From NCBI GenBank assembly GCA_002778195.1, contig PCDI01000006.1, positions 2,113,950 to 2,177,949 of the forward strand: DNA of 64,000 bases, read 5' to 3'. The notes under the pieces are model-generated. The model was given only the letters and a program-made list of their open reading frames with translations. It searched no databases and was not told the DNA's origin. The translations under genes and the position numbers were made by a program. Positions 9,664-20,715 of this stretch are shown here, piece after piece. How positions within the stretch are numbered: position 1 is the first letter of the stretch; every line of letters begins with the position of its first letter. The stretch comes from Raffaelea ambrosiae (taxonomy: Eukaryota > Ascomycota > Sordariomycetes > Ophiostomatales > Ophiostomataceae).

Positions 9664-11076
9664 CTAGTGCACACCGTTTGTACCGTTTGTGCCGTTGTTG
9701 GCCTTCTTGGCCAGCAGCTCCTCCCTGAACAGGGCCTCCATCTCCTTGCGCACCGCCACCGCCTGGCTCTTGTCGCTGTACTCCACGTCGGCCCAGCTCA
9801 GCCCCTGGTCCTTGGCGACGTCGCGCTTCAGCACGATGCCGTGCGCCAGCCCGATCGGCAGGCCCTCGATGGCCACGGAGTCCTCGGCCGGCATCAGCTT
9901 GCCGTAGACCATGAACCCGCCCTCGCCGTCGAGCGTCTCGCCCGCCCGCAGGTCCCGCTTCGCCGTCGCCACCACGTCGCCCGCCCACGTCCGGGTCTGG
10001 CCCGTCGGCTCGCCCCGGCACATGATGGTCGCCACCGACACGCCCAGCTCCAGCCCGATCAGGTGGTACGGCTTGTACTGCGCCGCATACCAGCCCGACG
10101 GGTCCGTCTGCAGGCCGTACTGCTGGAAGCACGCGCGCTGGTACGCGCCGGGCGCCTTGATGACCACGTACACGCCCCAGCGCAGGTGGTTGGCCACCCA
10201 GCGCAGGCCGTCGGTCTCCAGGCAGGAGACGACCTCGACGGTGCCCCCCGTCTTCTCGAGGCGGCCGCCGGCCGCCACGGGCTTGAGGACCGCGGGCAGG
10301 TCCGCGACGCCGCAGGGCGGGAACTGCAGGCCGTGCGTGGGCGGCGACAGGTCGCAGCCGTTGGCGACGGCGGCCATCTCGAGCGCCGACTTGGTGCCGT
10401 CCAAAAAGGAGTTGAACATTTGCGGGTTGAAGTCGCCGGCGGCCAGCTGCTCGGCCGTGAAGCCGTAGTGGTCCCACACCGTGGCCGGCGTCGAGTAGTG
10501 GTACGCGGGCAGGTGCTTGGTGCCCTTGCCGGCGCACACCACCTCGAAGCCCGCCGTGCGCGCCCAGTCCACCATCTCCGCAATCAGCGCCGGCTGGTCG
10601 CCGTAGGCCATGGAGTAGAGGATGCCGGCCTCGCGCGCGCGCCGCGCCAGCAGCGGGCCCGCCAGCACGTCGGCCTCCACGTTGATCATGACAATGTGCT
10701 TCTTGTGCTCGCAGCAGAGCAGCGCGTGGCGGATGCCGGCGGCCGGGTTGCCCGTGACCTCGAGGATCACGTCGATGCCCGGCGCGGCGATGAGCTCGGC
10801 CGAGTCGGTCGTGATGGCCGTCTTGCCCGCCCGGAGGCCTTCGGCGAGGGTCAGCTTGGCGGTGGTGTCGTACTTCTCCTCGGGGAAGCCGGTGCGCTGC
10901 AGCGAGGCCAAGGCGCGGTCGACCGACAGGTCGGCAATGCCGGCGAGCCGCAGGCCGGTGGTGCGGTGCGACTGGGAGATGAACATGGAGCCGAACTTGC
11001 CGGCGCCGATGATGCCGACCTGGATGGGCGTGCCGGCCGCCTCGAGCGCCGCGAGCTTGGTAGAGAGGGAAGTCAT
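9664..11076 (-). CDS. NAD(P)-dependent oxidoreductase, homoserine-dehydrogenase-like with SAF domain
   Basis: A 470-residue intron-less protein. Residues about 18-32 (VGIIGAGKFGSMF) form a Rossmann GxGxxG nucleotide-binding loop. The following 170 residues resemble the NAD-binding domain of homoserine dehydrogenase (LEVTGNPAAGIRHALLCC, VMINVEADVLAGPLLA). The last 110 or so residues (VVATAKRDLRAGETLDGEGG...KLMPAEDS) match an SAF-type domain as in sialate synthase antifreeze and FlgA-like proteins. In bacteria, such proteins (predicted homoserine dehydrogenase, COG4091) are of uncertain substrate and often lie near sugar-acid genes. It is unlikely to be true homoserine dehydrogenase because the catalytic domain differs. 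It is divergent from the MFS permease gene (12118), sharing a 1.04-kb promoter region. A short Asn-Gly-Thr repeat ends the protein. Confidence 0.8.
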   Translation of the reverse strand: MTSLSTKLAALEAAGTPIQVGIIGAGKFGSMFISQSHRTTGLRLAGIADLSVDRALASLQRTGFPEEKYDTTAKLTLAEGLRAGKTAITTDSAELIAAPGIDVILEVTGNPAAGIRHALLCCEHKKHIVMINVEADVLAGPLLARRAREAGILYSMAYGDQPALIAEMVDWARTAGFEVVCAGKGTKHLPAYHYSTPATVWDHYGFTAEQLAAGDFNPQMFNSFLDGTKSALEMAAVANGCDLSPPTHGLQFPPCGVADLPAVLKPVAAGGRLEKTGGTVEVVSCLETDGLRWVANHLRWGVYVVIKAPGAYQRACFQQYGLQTDPSGWYAAQYKPYHLIGLELGVSVATIMCRGEPTGQTRTWAGDVVATAKRDLRAGETLDGEGGFMVYGKLMPAEDSVAIEGLPIGLAHGIVLKRDVAKDQGLSWADVEYSDKSQAVAVRKEMEALFREELLAKKANNGTNGTNGVH

Positions 11077-12117
11077 GGTGAGGGTGGAAGGATCAACACG
11101 ACAACAAAAAAGGCAGGAAGAAAGACAGAGAAGAACAAGACCGCAAAAGGACAGTTTGGATGACGTCTAGCCTGCGTCGATTGATGTTGCCGCCGTCCAA
11201 CGTGATCACCCGAACTGCAGCTTCTTATATTCTTCTTTTGTCCACCTCCGCCATCGGCTGGGCGTCCAAATCCCCCTCCAATGTCTTTCCGCGTGTTCCC
11301 CCTCATCCTTCTACATGGCGTTCTGTTGGATGGAGGGGCGTGGTGTTTCCTCCACACACGTTTGCTGCTTTCCCAAATCAGAGATAACCCGGATTGTGCG
11401 GTGTCTGTGCCCGATACACCGTCTGCATTGTCTGCATTTCTGCCGTGCCATTGTTGTGGCATGAGGTCAGACGAGTATTCCAGAGCTTTGGCGCCGGCTT
11501 TTGCTACGGGAAATACCAGGAATATCGGGGAATGCAGACCACTACCCCGTATTTCGGGGGTTGCATCCTCACCACCCACCCACACTATTGACTAGTGTCA
11601 AAGGGAGATCCATGTGGATGGGCCACAGGGACAGAAAAAAAAAGAGGGCCATGCACTGAGCGGCGTAGCCTGGTCAAGGGTGGTCTACCAACCAGCGAGG
11701 CCATACACCCGGTACACATTACTCGGTGAGAAGAGGAGACACGCACACAGACGCCCCTACGTACCCTGACACCATTGTTCGAAGGAGCATGGGCGAGTGA
11801 ATCGTTGTGGAGGGTGGTAGATTGCTACATTCTTGTCGTCTTTTGTCTTATCGTGTGGGTTTGTTTGTCCGGGGACCCCAGATACTAGCGTTTCCCCGAC
11901 AAGAGTGAGTCTCTCCTCCTCATTGACAGTCTCCAGGGGAGAGGCGTTCGCCATTGTCTATAAGACTGTTCTCCCACCCTGAGAAGTCACACGAACCGTA
12001 TGCACGCCCACCTGCTTGCCTTGACTTTGGTGTTTTGTAGTCGAACACATTCGGTAACCTTGTCTTTCATTTGCATTGGTCACCCGTCATTATTGCTTCT
12101 CGCGTCTCAGTATCACC
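11077..12117. promoter_or_regulatory. Divergent promoter region, oxidoreductase / MFS permease
   Basis: The 1,041 bases separate two divergently transcribed genes, with pyrimidine-rich stretches close to both starts. No convincing coding frame lies between them. A shared bidirectional control region is an inference from the arrangement. Confidence 0.45.
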
Positions 12118-13952
12118 ATGGCCAAGGTCGACGATGTCCTCCCCGCCGGAGCCAGTGCGGCCGACTACCTTTCCATTGTCCAGGCTTGGAGTCTCGAGGA
12201 GAGACAGGAGAAGGAGAAGAAGCTGTTGCGCAAGATTGACTACCGGCTTCTTCCCATCCTTGTGAGAAGCCATCCTCTTCGTCTTGCATTGTGAAGTGTT
12301 TGTTAAATGTTGCCCTTGCTAACCAACAATACAACTTTTAGATTGTTATGTACGTGATGAACTACATCGACCGGAACGCGCTTCCTCAGGCCCGCATCCA
12401 GGGCTTGGAAACCGATCTGAATCTCAAAGGCGTCGAGTACAATGTCGTGCTCAGCATCACCTTCATCGGATACATTCTCATGCAGGGTCAGTCATGGCAA
12501 TGGAAACCAGATAACAGTAAGACAGTCGCTGTCAACAATGCTGACCTGTCTCAGTCCCCAGCAACATGGTCCTCAGCCTGGTCCGTCCCAGTTGGTACCT
12601 GTCTGGCTGCATGATCGCCTGGGGCATTGTCAGCGGCTGCTCGGGAGCTGTCCAGAACTACGGCGGCCTCTTGGCTTGTCGGTTCTTCCTGGGCATGGCA
12701 GAGGCCCCGTTCTTTGTCGGAGTCGCCTTTCTTTTTTCTGGTTGGTACACGCGCAAGGAGCTCGGTCTGCGTCTGGGCATCTTCTTCTGCGCCGCCATGT
12801 TCTCGGGGGCCTTTGGCGGTCTCTTTGCCGCAGGCATCGCAGCTGCCTTTGAACACAACAAGATTGAGTCTTGGAGGTGGCTGTTCATAATCGAGGGTGA
12901 GCGTTTTCATGTTTGTTCTGTTGTACGCTTCGTGATGTTCGATACGGAGATTTTTTCTTTTCTTCACTTTTTTCTCTTCTTTTTCTTCTCCTTCTCCCTT
13001 TTCCTTTTTCTTCTTCTTTCTCTTCTCTTTTTCTTCTTTTTTCTTCTTTTTTTTCGTACCCTAACACCCCCCAGGTGCGGCAACAGTCGTCTTTGCGGCC
13101 ATCACGGCCTTTGTCATCCCCGACTGGCCCACCACGACCAAGTGGCTGACCACGGACGAAAAGGCGCTCGGCGTGGTGCGTCTGGTGGAGGATGCCGGCC
13201 ATGAAGCGGAGGAGATCCGCGTGGGCCAGGCGGCCCAGATGGCCGCCCGCGACTACCGCGTCTGGCTCTGCATCCTCGGCCAGCTCAGCGTCCAGGCGGT
13301 GGCCTCGCTGACCAACTTTCTGCCGACGCTCGTCAAGAACTTTGGCTACAGCACCATCACCACGCTGCTGCTGACGGCGCCGCCGTACATTGTCACCGGC
13401 ATGTTCTGTCTCGCCAACTCGTGGCTGTCGGACCGCACCAGCCGGCGGTCGCCGCACATGGTGTACCCCAGCGTCGTCGCCCTCGTGGGCATCGTCATCA
13501 CCATGGCCACGACCAGCACGGGCGCGCGCTACTTTGCCCTGTTCCTCATGCTGCCGGGCACCTACGGCTGCTTCCAGATCTCGAATGCCTGGATGGCCAA
13601 CATCGGCGCCCGTCCGCAGAAGAAGCGCGCCATCGCCCTGGCCATGAACAACTCATTTGGCAATGTGGCTCTCGTCTGGACGCCGTACCTCTACCCCAGC
13701 TCGGACGGGCCCCGTTACATGACGGCCTGGGCCGTCAACCTGGCGCTGACCGTGGTCACGATTGCCAGCTCCATCGTGCTGAGCCTCAGCCTGCGCCACG
13801 CCAACAAGACGATGGACGAGGCCGAGGCAGCTGCTGGGCTCAGCCTGGACGAAGCCAAGAATGGCACGGCAGACGCGCATGTGGAGGAGAACAGCAGCAG
13901 CGTCAGCCAGGGGCGGCCTGCTGTTGAGACCAAGGCGCGCTACGATGTGTAA
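12118..13952 (+). CDS. MFS permease, Dal5/TNA1-like anion:cation symporter family
   Basis: Four exons, 12118-12261, 12342-12486, 12555-12896 and 13075-13952, give 502 residues. Introns of 80, 68 and 178 nt are GT-AG. The first has a CTAAC branch site and the third a long pyrimidine tract. Each junction restores a family motif (GYILMQVPSNM and FIIEGAATVVF). The protein has about 12 membrane segments, the loop-2 region LLRKIDYRLLPIL-VMYVMNYIDRNALPQARI, and the MFS signature RFFLGMAEAPFFVGV-FLFSGWY. This is the allantoate/nicotinate/vitamin anion permease group (TC 2.A.1.14). The substrate cannot be read from sequence, but organic anions are usual. It lies next to the SAF oxidoreductase. Confidence 0.88.
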
Positions 13953-16170
13953 GATTGGGGGCTTGGGGTAACCTTGAAGTGTATCTACGCCAGTAGAGTT
14001 TTTATACAGGGCAGTTCGATATGCAGAATTGAAGAGTGATGGAGTGCTTCAGTCTTTCTGAAGTCTTTATTTATTCACTGGAGCAATTCACAAAGGAATT
14101 GGTTGTGCTTTAAAATAATTGTCTTGATGATGCATTTCTCTTGTGCTGTAGTTGTCTTTCACGATGAAAAGATTAGTATTCAGAAAATATTATCTGTTTT
14201 TCCAGCTTGTTTATCCAGCTTCCTTTTTTTTTTGCCTGATTTTCTGTCTTGTTTTTTAGATTGTTGGGACTGCTTTTCCACTTGGTGACTGCCCCTTTCT
14301 GCAAATCCTCTCGTCTGCTGGCCTCGTCAGGCACAGCACTTGATCGCAACACGGCGTATCTACGAGTCAACATCCGGCTGAGCGAGCTTCCTGCCGAGGA
14401 CCGTACGACAATGGTCTTGGCCGGACTCCAGAACCGATCCTAGGCGGTGGCTAGCAGGAAGGGTCTACCGAACAAAAGCCTAGGCCGCGTAGGGGTCTTC
14501 TCTGTTAGCCGAAGTGTCAGATGTTAGCTAAGCGTTAGCTGGCCATTTACACTGGAGATAAGGTCCCCCTTGTTCCCCACTATTGTCACCATTCATTAGA
14601 CAAGATACTCTCCATATTCCCCGCGACCCTCCCATTAAACACTTGGGGATTGTGGGGAGCGTCGTATCAGGGTGGCCCGAGGTCGGAAAACGCGGACAAT
14701 GAGCTGCCTATTTTCCGGTGGTTAGCCGACCACGGTTCGGGGGGTGGTTCTCGGGGTCTTGGTGCGTGGCTGTTTCGCATATCAAGATGGCCATATCCCG
14801 ATTTTCCGCAGGAGGTGGGCTGGACTTACACACACTCACACACACCTACCCATCTGCATGATTGCGTGCCACATGCAACATGAGCACGTCTGGCATGGCA
14901 ACGGGCGTCGGTGCAGCTGCTGCCACATCTGTGGACCCGGCACTGAATAGCAGCAGCTCAGAAAACACCCCGACCGGCGAGGACAAAAGAAAGGGCTGCA
15001 AGAAGGACATCTGCAAGCCAAGTCGAACTTACCTGCGGCAGGCATTGGTAGTGCGCTACTTGACACCGCGCTGTGTCTTGCTGTTCCCTAGACTAGCGGG
15101 TGAGCCGCTCAAAGGAGATTGGCCGGTGGACGGTAAGGTCTTCGGGTCGAAGGGCTCAGAGTCCGTGTGCACTGCCGGTGATGCAGCAACATCACCAGAT
15201 GGCGCCAATACCGGCGGCGACCGTTGTGCCGCATAACCAGCCGCGCTGCCGGCCGGCTGCGCCGCATGCGGATGACCGCCACTCATCGAGAAAACGACGT
15301 CTGGAATAAACGACCAGGGTCGCGCCCTTGCTAGAGCCGCGGCAGGTGTGGAGGAGAAGCTGACGCTGTACGAAGTGGAGGATAAGATGTGCAGCGTACG
15401 ATGTGCAGATATGCAGTCGGCGATGCACGACCTGCGACGTCGCCGGATGTATTGTGCAAAAAACCGCGAAAGTTCTTGTGCAGAGGTAGATTCCGCCTTG
15501 ACCACCGGGACGGAGACTTCTGACGTCGTCAAACGGAGGGAAGGAGCGACCAAGAACAGAAAAAAAAAAAGGGGGGGGGGCAAGAAGAAAGAGCGAGAAA
15601 AAAAGCAGCGCAGGTTCGAGTACAATCACCATCCGTAAAAGTGCAGACGCGGAAAGCTCTGAACAGCGGGAAAGTTTTTCGCTTTTAGCTGGGGACAAGG
15701 CTTTGCTTTTAGCGAGGAGAAGAAATATAAAAGAAGGGGTAAAACAAAAGTAGCTCGCAGGATGGCGCAAGGGTGACAAATAAGCAGAGTGTTTCTTGCC
15801 GCAGGCAATGTGGTGGCTATGGGTTTCTTTCAGCTCGTCTCTTCCCCATTCCCCTTTCCTTTCTCCTATTCTTTCCTCTTCCTTTTTGATCTTTCCAAGT
15901 TCGTAAACTTGCGATCCAGATAAACCAGCTTCTTCCACTGGTCTTTTGAGTCTCGGCCCGATCTCACTTTCTCAATCTCAACCCGGCGACAGCCTTCCAG
16001 CTGAGTCTCCACGAAATACTCAGTTCCGAGGACTAAGCAGGCTCGATAGCATATCAGTCTTCTTCGCATTAAACCGACTCCTTCTCCATTGCCACGAATC
16101 ATCTTCTCTGGACCAAAGAAACACAACTGCTCCGCGATCATAGAGAATCCCCATTTGAGGAAGGAGAACG
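13953..16170. other. Intergenic, no well-supported gene
   Basis: It contains scattered short frames. One plus-strand frame (14880-15236, 118 codons) and an opposing minus-strand Pro/Ser-rich frame near 15056-15300 overlap, and neither has a recognisable motif. A G run lies near 15571-15580. Confidence 0.35.
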
Positions 16171-16698
16171 ATGAAAATTCGCGATCTACTCGACAAAAAT
16201 GGCAAACCCGGATGCAGCCCATCTTCTACTGTTCACGGCGCTGCGATGCACTTGTCGACAGCAGTCGCGTCAGAAAGCATGCCATCACGGTCTATGAGAG
16301 ATTCGGTTCTTCCAACTCTCGGCACTGCATCCGGCAACGATAGCGACCCGGACCGCGAAAAGACGCTAAAAATTGATTCTCGCCCACGGGCTTCCAAGCA
16401 TTTCAACGCATTCCGGCACAAAACAGAAGCTTCCGTGAAGGAAATTGTCCACACTTACTTACAGAATCTTCGCAAACTTACGAGACGGATTAGTTCATTG
16501 GAAAGGAATAATAAACGCAGCCAGAAGCAGATTGTGGCCAATTCAGAAAGGATTGACATACTGGACCAGGAGAATGAACGTCTCCGGGAGCAGATTTTTG
16601 CACTTGCACAGCGGAATAGTATGCTGGAAAATCAGTATGCAAATCTTCACGAGCAGTGTGTTTCTCTTCGCGCCAGGATGGAAAAAATCGAGTCATGA
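16171..16698 (+). CDS. Hypothetical coiled-coil protein (175 aa)
   Basis: A single frame encodes 175 residues. Residues about 1-80 are polar and of low order. About 88-172 read as a continuous coiled coil with leucine/isoleucine heptads (LQNLRKLTRRISSLERNN, LDQENERLREQIFALAQ, LENQYANLHEQ). A short basic stretch precedes the coil, but it lacks the NxxAAxxCR pattern of bZIP factors, so I do not call it a transcription factor. It is AT-richer than neighbouring genes. There is no signal peptide or membrane segment. It is probably a real small gene, possibly an oligomerisation or scaffold protein of unknown role. Confidence 0.5.
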   Translation: MKIRDLLDKNGKPGCSPSSTVHGAAMHLSTAVASESMPSRSMRDSVLPTLGTASGNDSDPDREKTLKIDSRPRASKHFNAFRHKTEASVKEIVHTYLQNLRKLTRRISSLERNNKRSQKQIVANSERIDILDQENERLREQIFALAQRNSMLENQYANLHEQCVSLRARMEKIES

Positions 16699-18339
16699 AT
16701 AAATTGTCCGCCATTGAAGCCGTTCGTCGGCCTTTTTTTGTTCATACATAAGCTCTTTCAGCAGCGGCTCGAAGTGAAAAATGGACTCTTATCATAGTTT
16801 GGATTTTTAACACGGACCACGATGCACTGCGATTCTCAATGTCCAAACGATTCACCCCCCGGGAAGTGTCGCCATAAGTCTGGCGTATCATGATCGACGA
16901 AGACAAAGCGTAACTTGAAAAGTCCACGACTGTGAGTGAGCGGCTGCGTAAAACATTCATGATCCGACCGGCGCTCGCAGTGCAGGATCGAGTTGAGCCA
17001 ATCCAGATACAGGCGTCTGACGCCGGCCGAGTCTCAGCCACCCGACCGATCAGATGCGATATCTTAACGTCCCTTCTGCCTTCCTCGAAACAATAAATAA
17101 GAAGAGGACGCAATCCCAGTGGAAAGCAATTTGGGTTGCTGACATGGACTTCTGGACGGAAGCGCGCGCTGTCGCACTTCTGGTCAGAGTCTGCAGCAAC
17201 AAACCTTCAATGCATACGAAGTACAAGTACACTCTTGCTTCGCCTCTCCTTGTGCTTCCACATCCGGTCCACTCTTTGCTTCAGTCACATTTTAGCGCCA
17301 AGTGTAACGAAGTGGAGACCAATGGGAAGGGCTTCTCCACTGGTCTTGTCCCGGCAACTGATCCGGGGTCTAGCTTCAAAAAGCCATGGGCTCAGAGAAA
17401 AGCGGATGTTTCTCCTCGTTTACCGGATTTGATGGAAAAAGACGGCTAGTACGGAGTACTGTACCAAGCACCCTCGCCTGTGCGGGCTCTGCCTCCTCAC
17501 GTTTATCGAACCCTGCGTCTTTTTCGCCTTCTCTATCTAAATCGGTGGTTCCGCAGATACGAGATTTGTTAAAGCGCAACCACGGTAACAGCCTTGAGCA
17601 GATGGTTCCAGTCGCTACAGTAGAATAAGAGGTGTGACCAGCGAACTGTTTTTTTTTTTTTTTGCTTGTGTTTGTTTTACTCTGCTATCTCTCTTTCCAG
17701 TACCAATCCGCTTCGAAACCGCTCGCAATTGCACAGCCGCACGAATCAGCCCGAATAACACTGACAGTACGTACGGCTCCTCCCCACCAATTTCGCACGA
17801 ACACCGAAAAAAGGGGGGTGAGACATGATCAGAAGGCGGGCAGTCCTGCGCAATGTCAGGAGTCCAACAGAGCGCTTGTGCCTGAGATCCGGGTGTGTGA
17901 AGCGAGGCTGGCGAAGGTTTAAAGAGGCTGACGGACGAGGAACAAATTGTGGATATGACCGGCAAAAAGAAGGCAAGATCATCTTGCCTATTTTCCACTC
18001 GTCGGCTTTGGAAGCATGTACGGAGTACGGAGTACTTGTACCAGTGAGAAGAATCCGGCTCGAGGAATTCATTTCCTCGGTACATTGGGCGGCAGTGATT
18101 ACTGAGTACGGACGGAGGAGAGGAGGAGAGGAGGAGAGGAGGAGAAAAGCAAGTGAGATGGATTCGGTGGCTGGGGGACTGGGTAGGAAGAAAAGGGAGG
18201 GGTAAGAAGGGGCTATTGGGATGCAGTATTGAAGTTCCTGTGACTCAACGTTGCAATAGCATGAACGAGCGAGAAGTGTGGGAGAGGCGCGAACTGAAAT
18301 AGAAAGCCCCAAGCGTACTTGTAGTATTTACGACGTAGT

Positions 18340-18412
18340 CGTGCCTCGCCCCCACTTTTTTTCGGTGGTCGTAAACTCGCACCGACACCAAAAAAAGTGG
18401 GGGCGAGGCACG
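18340..18412. repeat. 73-bp inverted repeat (23-bp perfect arms)
   Basis: Arms 18340-18362 and 18390-18412 are perfect reverse complements (CGTGCCTCGCCCCCAC plus seven T's). The 27-base spacer also has an inner 5-bp stem (CGGTG/CACCG). It ends in T/A runs inside the stem and would form a stable hairpin. Confidence 0.85.
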
Positions 18413-20381
18413 ATTAGAAGAAAAGAGAAATAAAACAACATGACAGAGCGAAAAGAGGTGGCGCATGTACTCCGTACAGGGCCAGTCAAAAGCCGGCTTT
18501 TGTTTCACCAGCTGCGCAGTAAGATGTTGGTGACTGGTCCATGCAGGGGTCCCAGGAGATCGGCAGGGCTTGTCTGCATGCGAGCACGGAGCATTGTGGC
18601 CACTGCCCAACTCGATACATCTACGGACTAGTGCAGCGGACTTCTGATCAGCAGGAGACGGAAAGACCACGCTAAATCTCGAAAATCCGACCAAGATTTT
18701 CCACCCCGACGCAGGAGGGGCAAAGGAGCGGAAAGGGCAAAAAGGGGAGACCTGGCGGGGGAAAGGAAAAGCGCTACGAAAAGATTTACAAAGCGTTACT
18801 CGTGCCACGAGGTGCGAGGCGCGAGGGCCTAATAAGTGGGGCGTGGCACGAGAACTGGCTGTCTGTACTTGTATACGCATTGCTTCTGCCGTCTGTCGGT
18901 GGTGCTGGTGACTGTGCTACTTTAGCTGCGGCAGATGCAGCAGCAAGAACTGATCGGAAGTCGCTTCACCGTACTCCTGATCAGGGCCACAACCCTCTTT
19001 GTTCCCTCAGAACAAGATGCCGTTCAGTCAGCTGCAGCCAAGCCTACCTCGTATGCTCTTTTCGACGTTCTTCGCCTTTCCTTGGGTGGCTTTGCGTGCG
19101 TGGTGAGGCGCAGGCATCCCACTCACTAGCGATAGTACAAAGGAAGTACAAGTTTTCATCGGGGTGTGAAAGAAGAGTGCGGTGGACGAGACACAGTTGG
19201 ATCTTGCGTCCCCGACGGGGACCTATCCCAGTCCCCTCTTCTTTCTTCCCTAGTCTCGAGCAAAAGACGTTGTGCTGAGTACGGAGTACAGGGACGATTA
19301 AACGGAGTATTCTTTGAACCTATTCGTCCGCACTGACGTTGGGCCATTCAGAGACGGCCCGCCTCTCGCGCAAAAGCTGCTGGGAACTTTTGTGACATAC
19401 AACAGGCCAATTAAAAGCTTCATCACAATTTTACCAGGGTCTAAGCTCGGTTGGTCCCCCCTCTTTTCCCTTTCGCGTTTTTTTGAGACTAGCGTGCCTG
19501 CTGTTGGCACACAGGTGTTTCCTTCTGATACAAACCAAAGGTTGGACAGAGGGGCCTTGCGTTGCTTACGGAATACCGGGGTCGTGGTCGAGAACAAAAC
19601 GAGGAATGTACCTGTACTGGTACAAGTACTTGTGCAAAGGGCGAACAGGTCTCGTTTCTCCCTCCCCCATCATCTTCCCTCCGCTTTTGCCGTTGATCCT
19701 TTTGAGTGGTGAAGGGGAAAGGAAAAATATCCGAGGAAAAGGAAGTCGGAAAAGAAAAAAGGAAAGTACTTCTAGGAAACGCCGTCTCCTTTTAGTTGCC
19801 GCAGGACCTGAAGACAGAAACTGAAAGGGCTGAACACGGGGCCCACAATTTGCCCACAATCCCTTAACATTTTTCGACTTTTATGCAAGTTACGTACTGT
19901 GTGGGAGGATGCAGATTTCCCTATCTAAGTGCAGGTACGACATTTCAGGAACAGTACTTCGTATTGGATTTTAAGTTTGTAGATATCCATCATCGAGCTG
20001 GATGCACATTTGTGTCCTTCTTTTCCTGTGTAGTGGTGCGAGAACAGAGGGAAGCCTCCTTCCACTCTCGTTCGCCGCCTGTGTTGGGTCCGAAGATTCT
20101 GTCTTTGTCGAGGTGGTCGCTCCCGCTGCGATTTGTCAAGCACGCCCCTTCGGTCGTATTGCGTGGGGCCGCGTTTTCTACCGATTCAGCCACAGAAAGT
20201 CTTCAGCACGACGGATGATGGGCTCCCTAAAATGAATTAACGCAGGGCAGGGCATATTTGTTCGAGTGGCACAATGCTTTCCGGGAGAAGCGCCTTGCGG
20301 ACTCGAATAAAAACATACCCGGGGCCGCCGCTAGCCAGGAGCCCTATCAATCATGACCTTTCTCGTATTCGTATGTTTACG

Positions 20382-20457
20382 AGCCTTTCCTTTTTGGAAC
20401 ACTTTGGACAGAAATCGGCGCCGATTTCTGTCCAAAGTGTTCCAAAAAGGAAAGGCT
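20382..20457. repeat. Perfect 76-bp palindrome, no spacer
   Basis: 20382-20419 is followed immediately by its exact reverse complement, 20420-20457, with the centre in ATCGGC|GCCGAT. The two 38-base arms show no mismatch. It lies about 260 bases upstream of the transcription factor start. Confidence 0.9.
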
Positions 20458-20715
20458 GGCAAGGTGGGTTAGACAGTCCCCAGTTGACTCTGAACCTGCC
20501 GACCAGAGCAGGTATTTCCACCGTATTCGTCAAATAGCGTACATTTCCCTCGTCGAAGTTCTCTGTCGAACAACTACTCTGCACCGTCAAAACCGTGCTG
20601 GCGATTCCTTCACGGTAAGTATTTACCTTCTAAGCAATGGTCAACCAAGCCCTTCTAACTAGCAACCTAGACAGATCAAAGAAAGCTTTTTTTCGCGACA
20701 GACTTTGCTCACACC

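Larger units (their letters stand above)
16699..20715. other. 4-kb gene-poor tract with inverted repeats and TACGGAGTA motifs
   Basis: No convincing gene is seen. The tract contains several TACGGAGTA/TACTCCGTA sites (near 17453, 18018, 18025, 18468, 19280), frequent GTACTTGTAC-like words, a 73-bp hairpin (18340-18412), a GGAGA-type purine repeat (18114-18146) and a perfect palindrome (20382-20457). Frames at 16742-17113 (minus) and 17054-17449 (plus) overlap each other and look random. Confidence 0.5.

Noticed and set aside
9667..11163. 498-codon plus-strand frame opposite the SAF oxidoreductase
   Set aside because: A shadow of a GC-rich gene: Arg/Ala/Val-rich with no family signature.
14880..15236. 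118-codon plus-strand frame beginning MSTSGMATGV
   Set aside because: Overlaps an equally long minus-strand frame, shows no motif and has no splice support.
15600..15640. GGTTCGA-type word as a tRNA B box
   Set aside because: No matching A box, acceptor stem or terminator. Not a tRNA.
16742..17113. 123-codon minus-strand frame
   Set aside because: No motif, overlaps another random frame, and composition is not coding-like.
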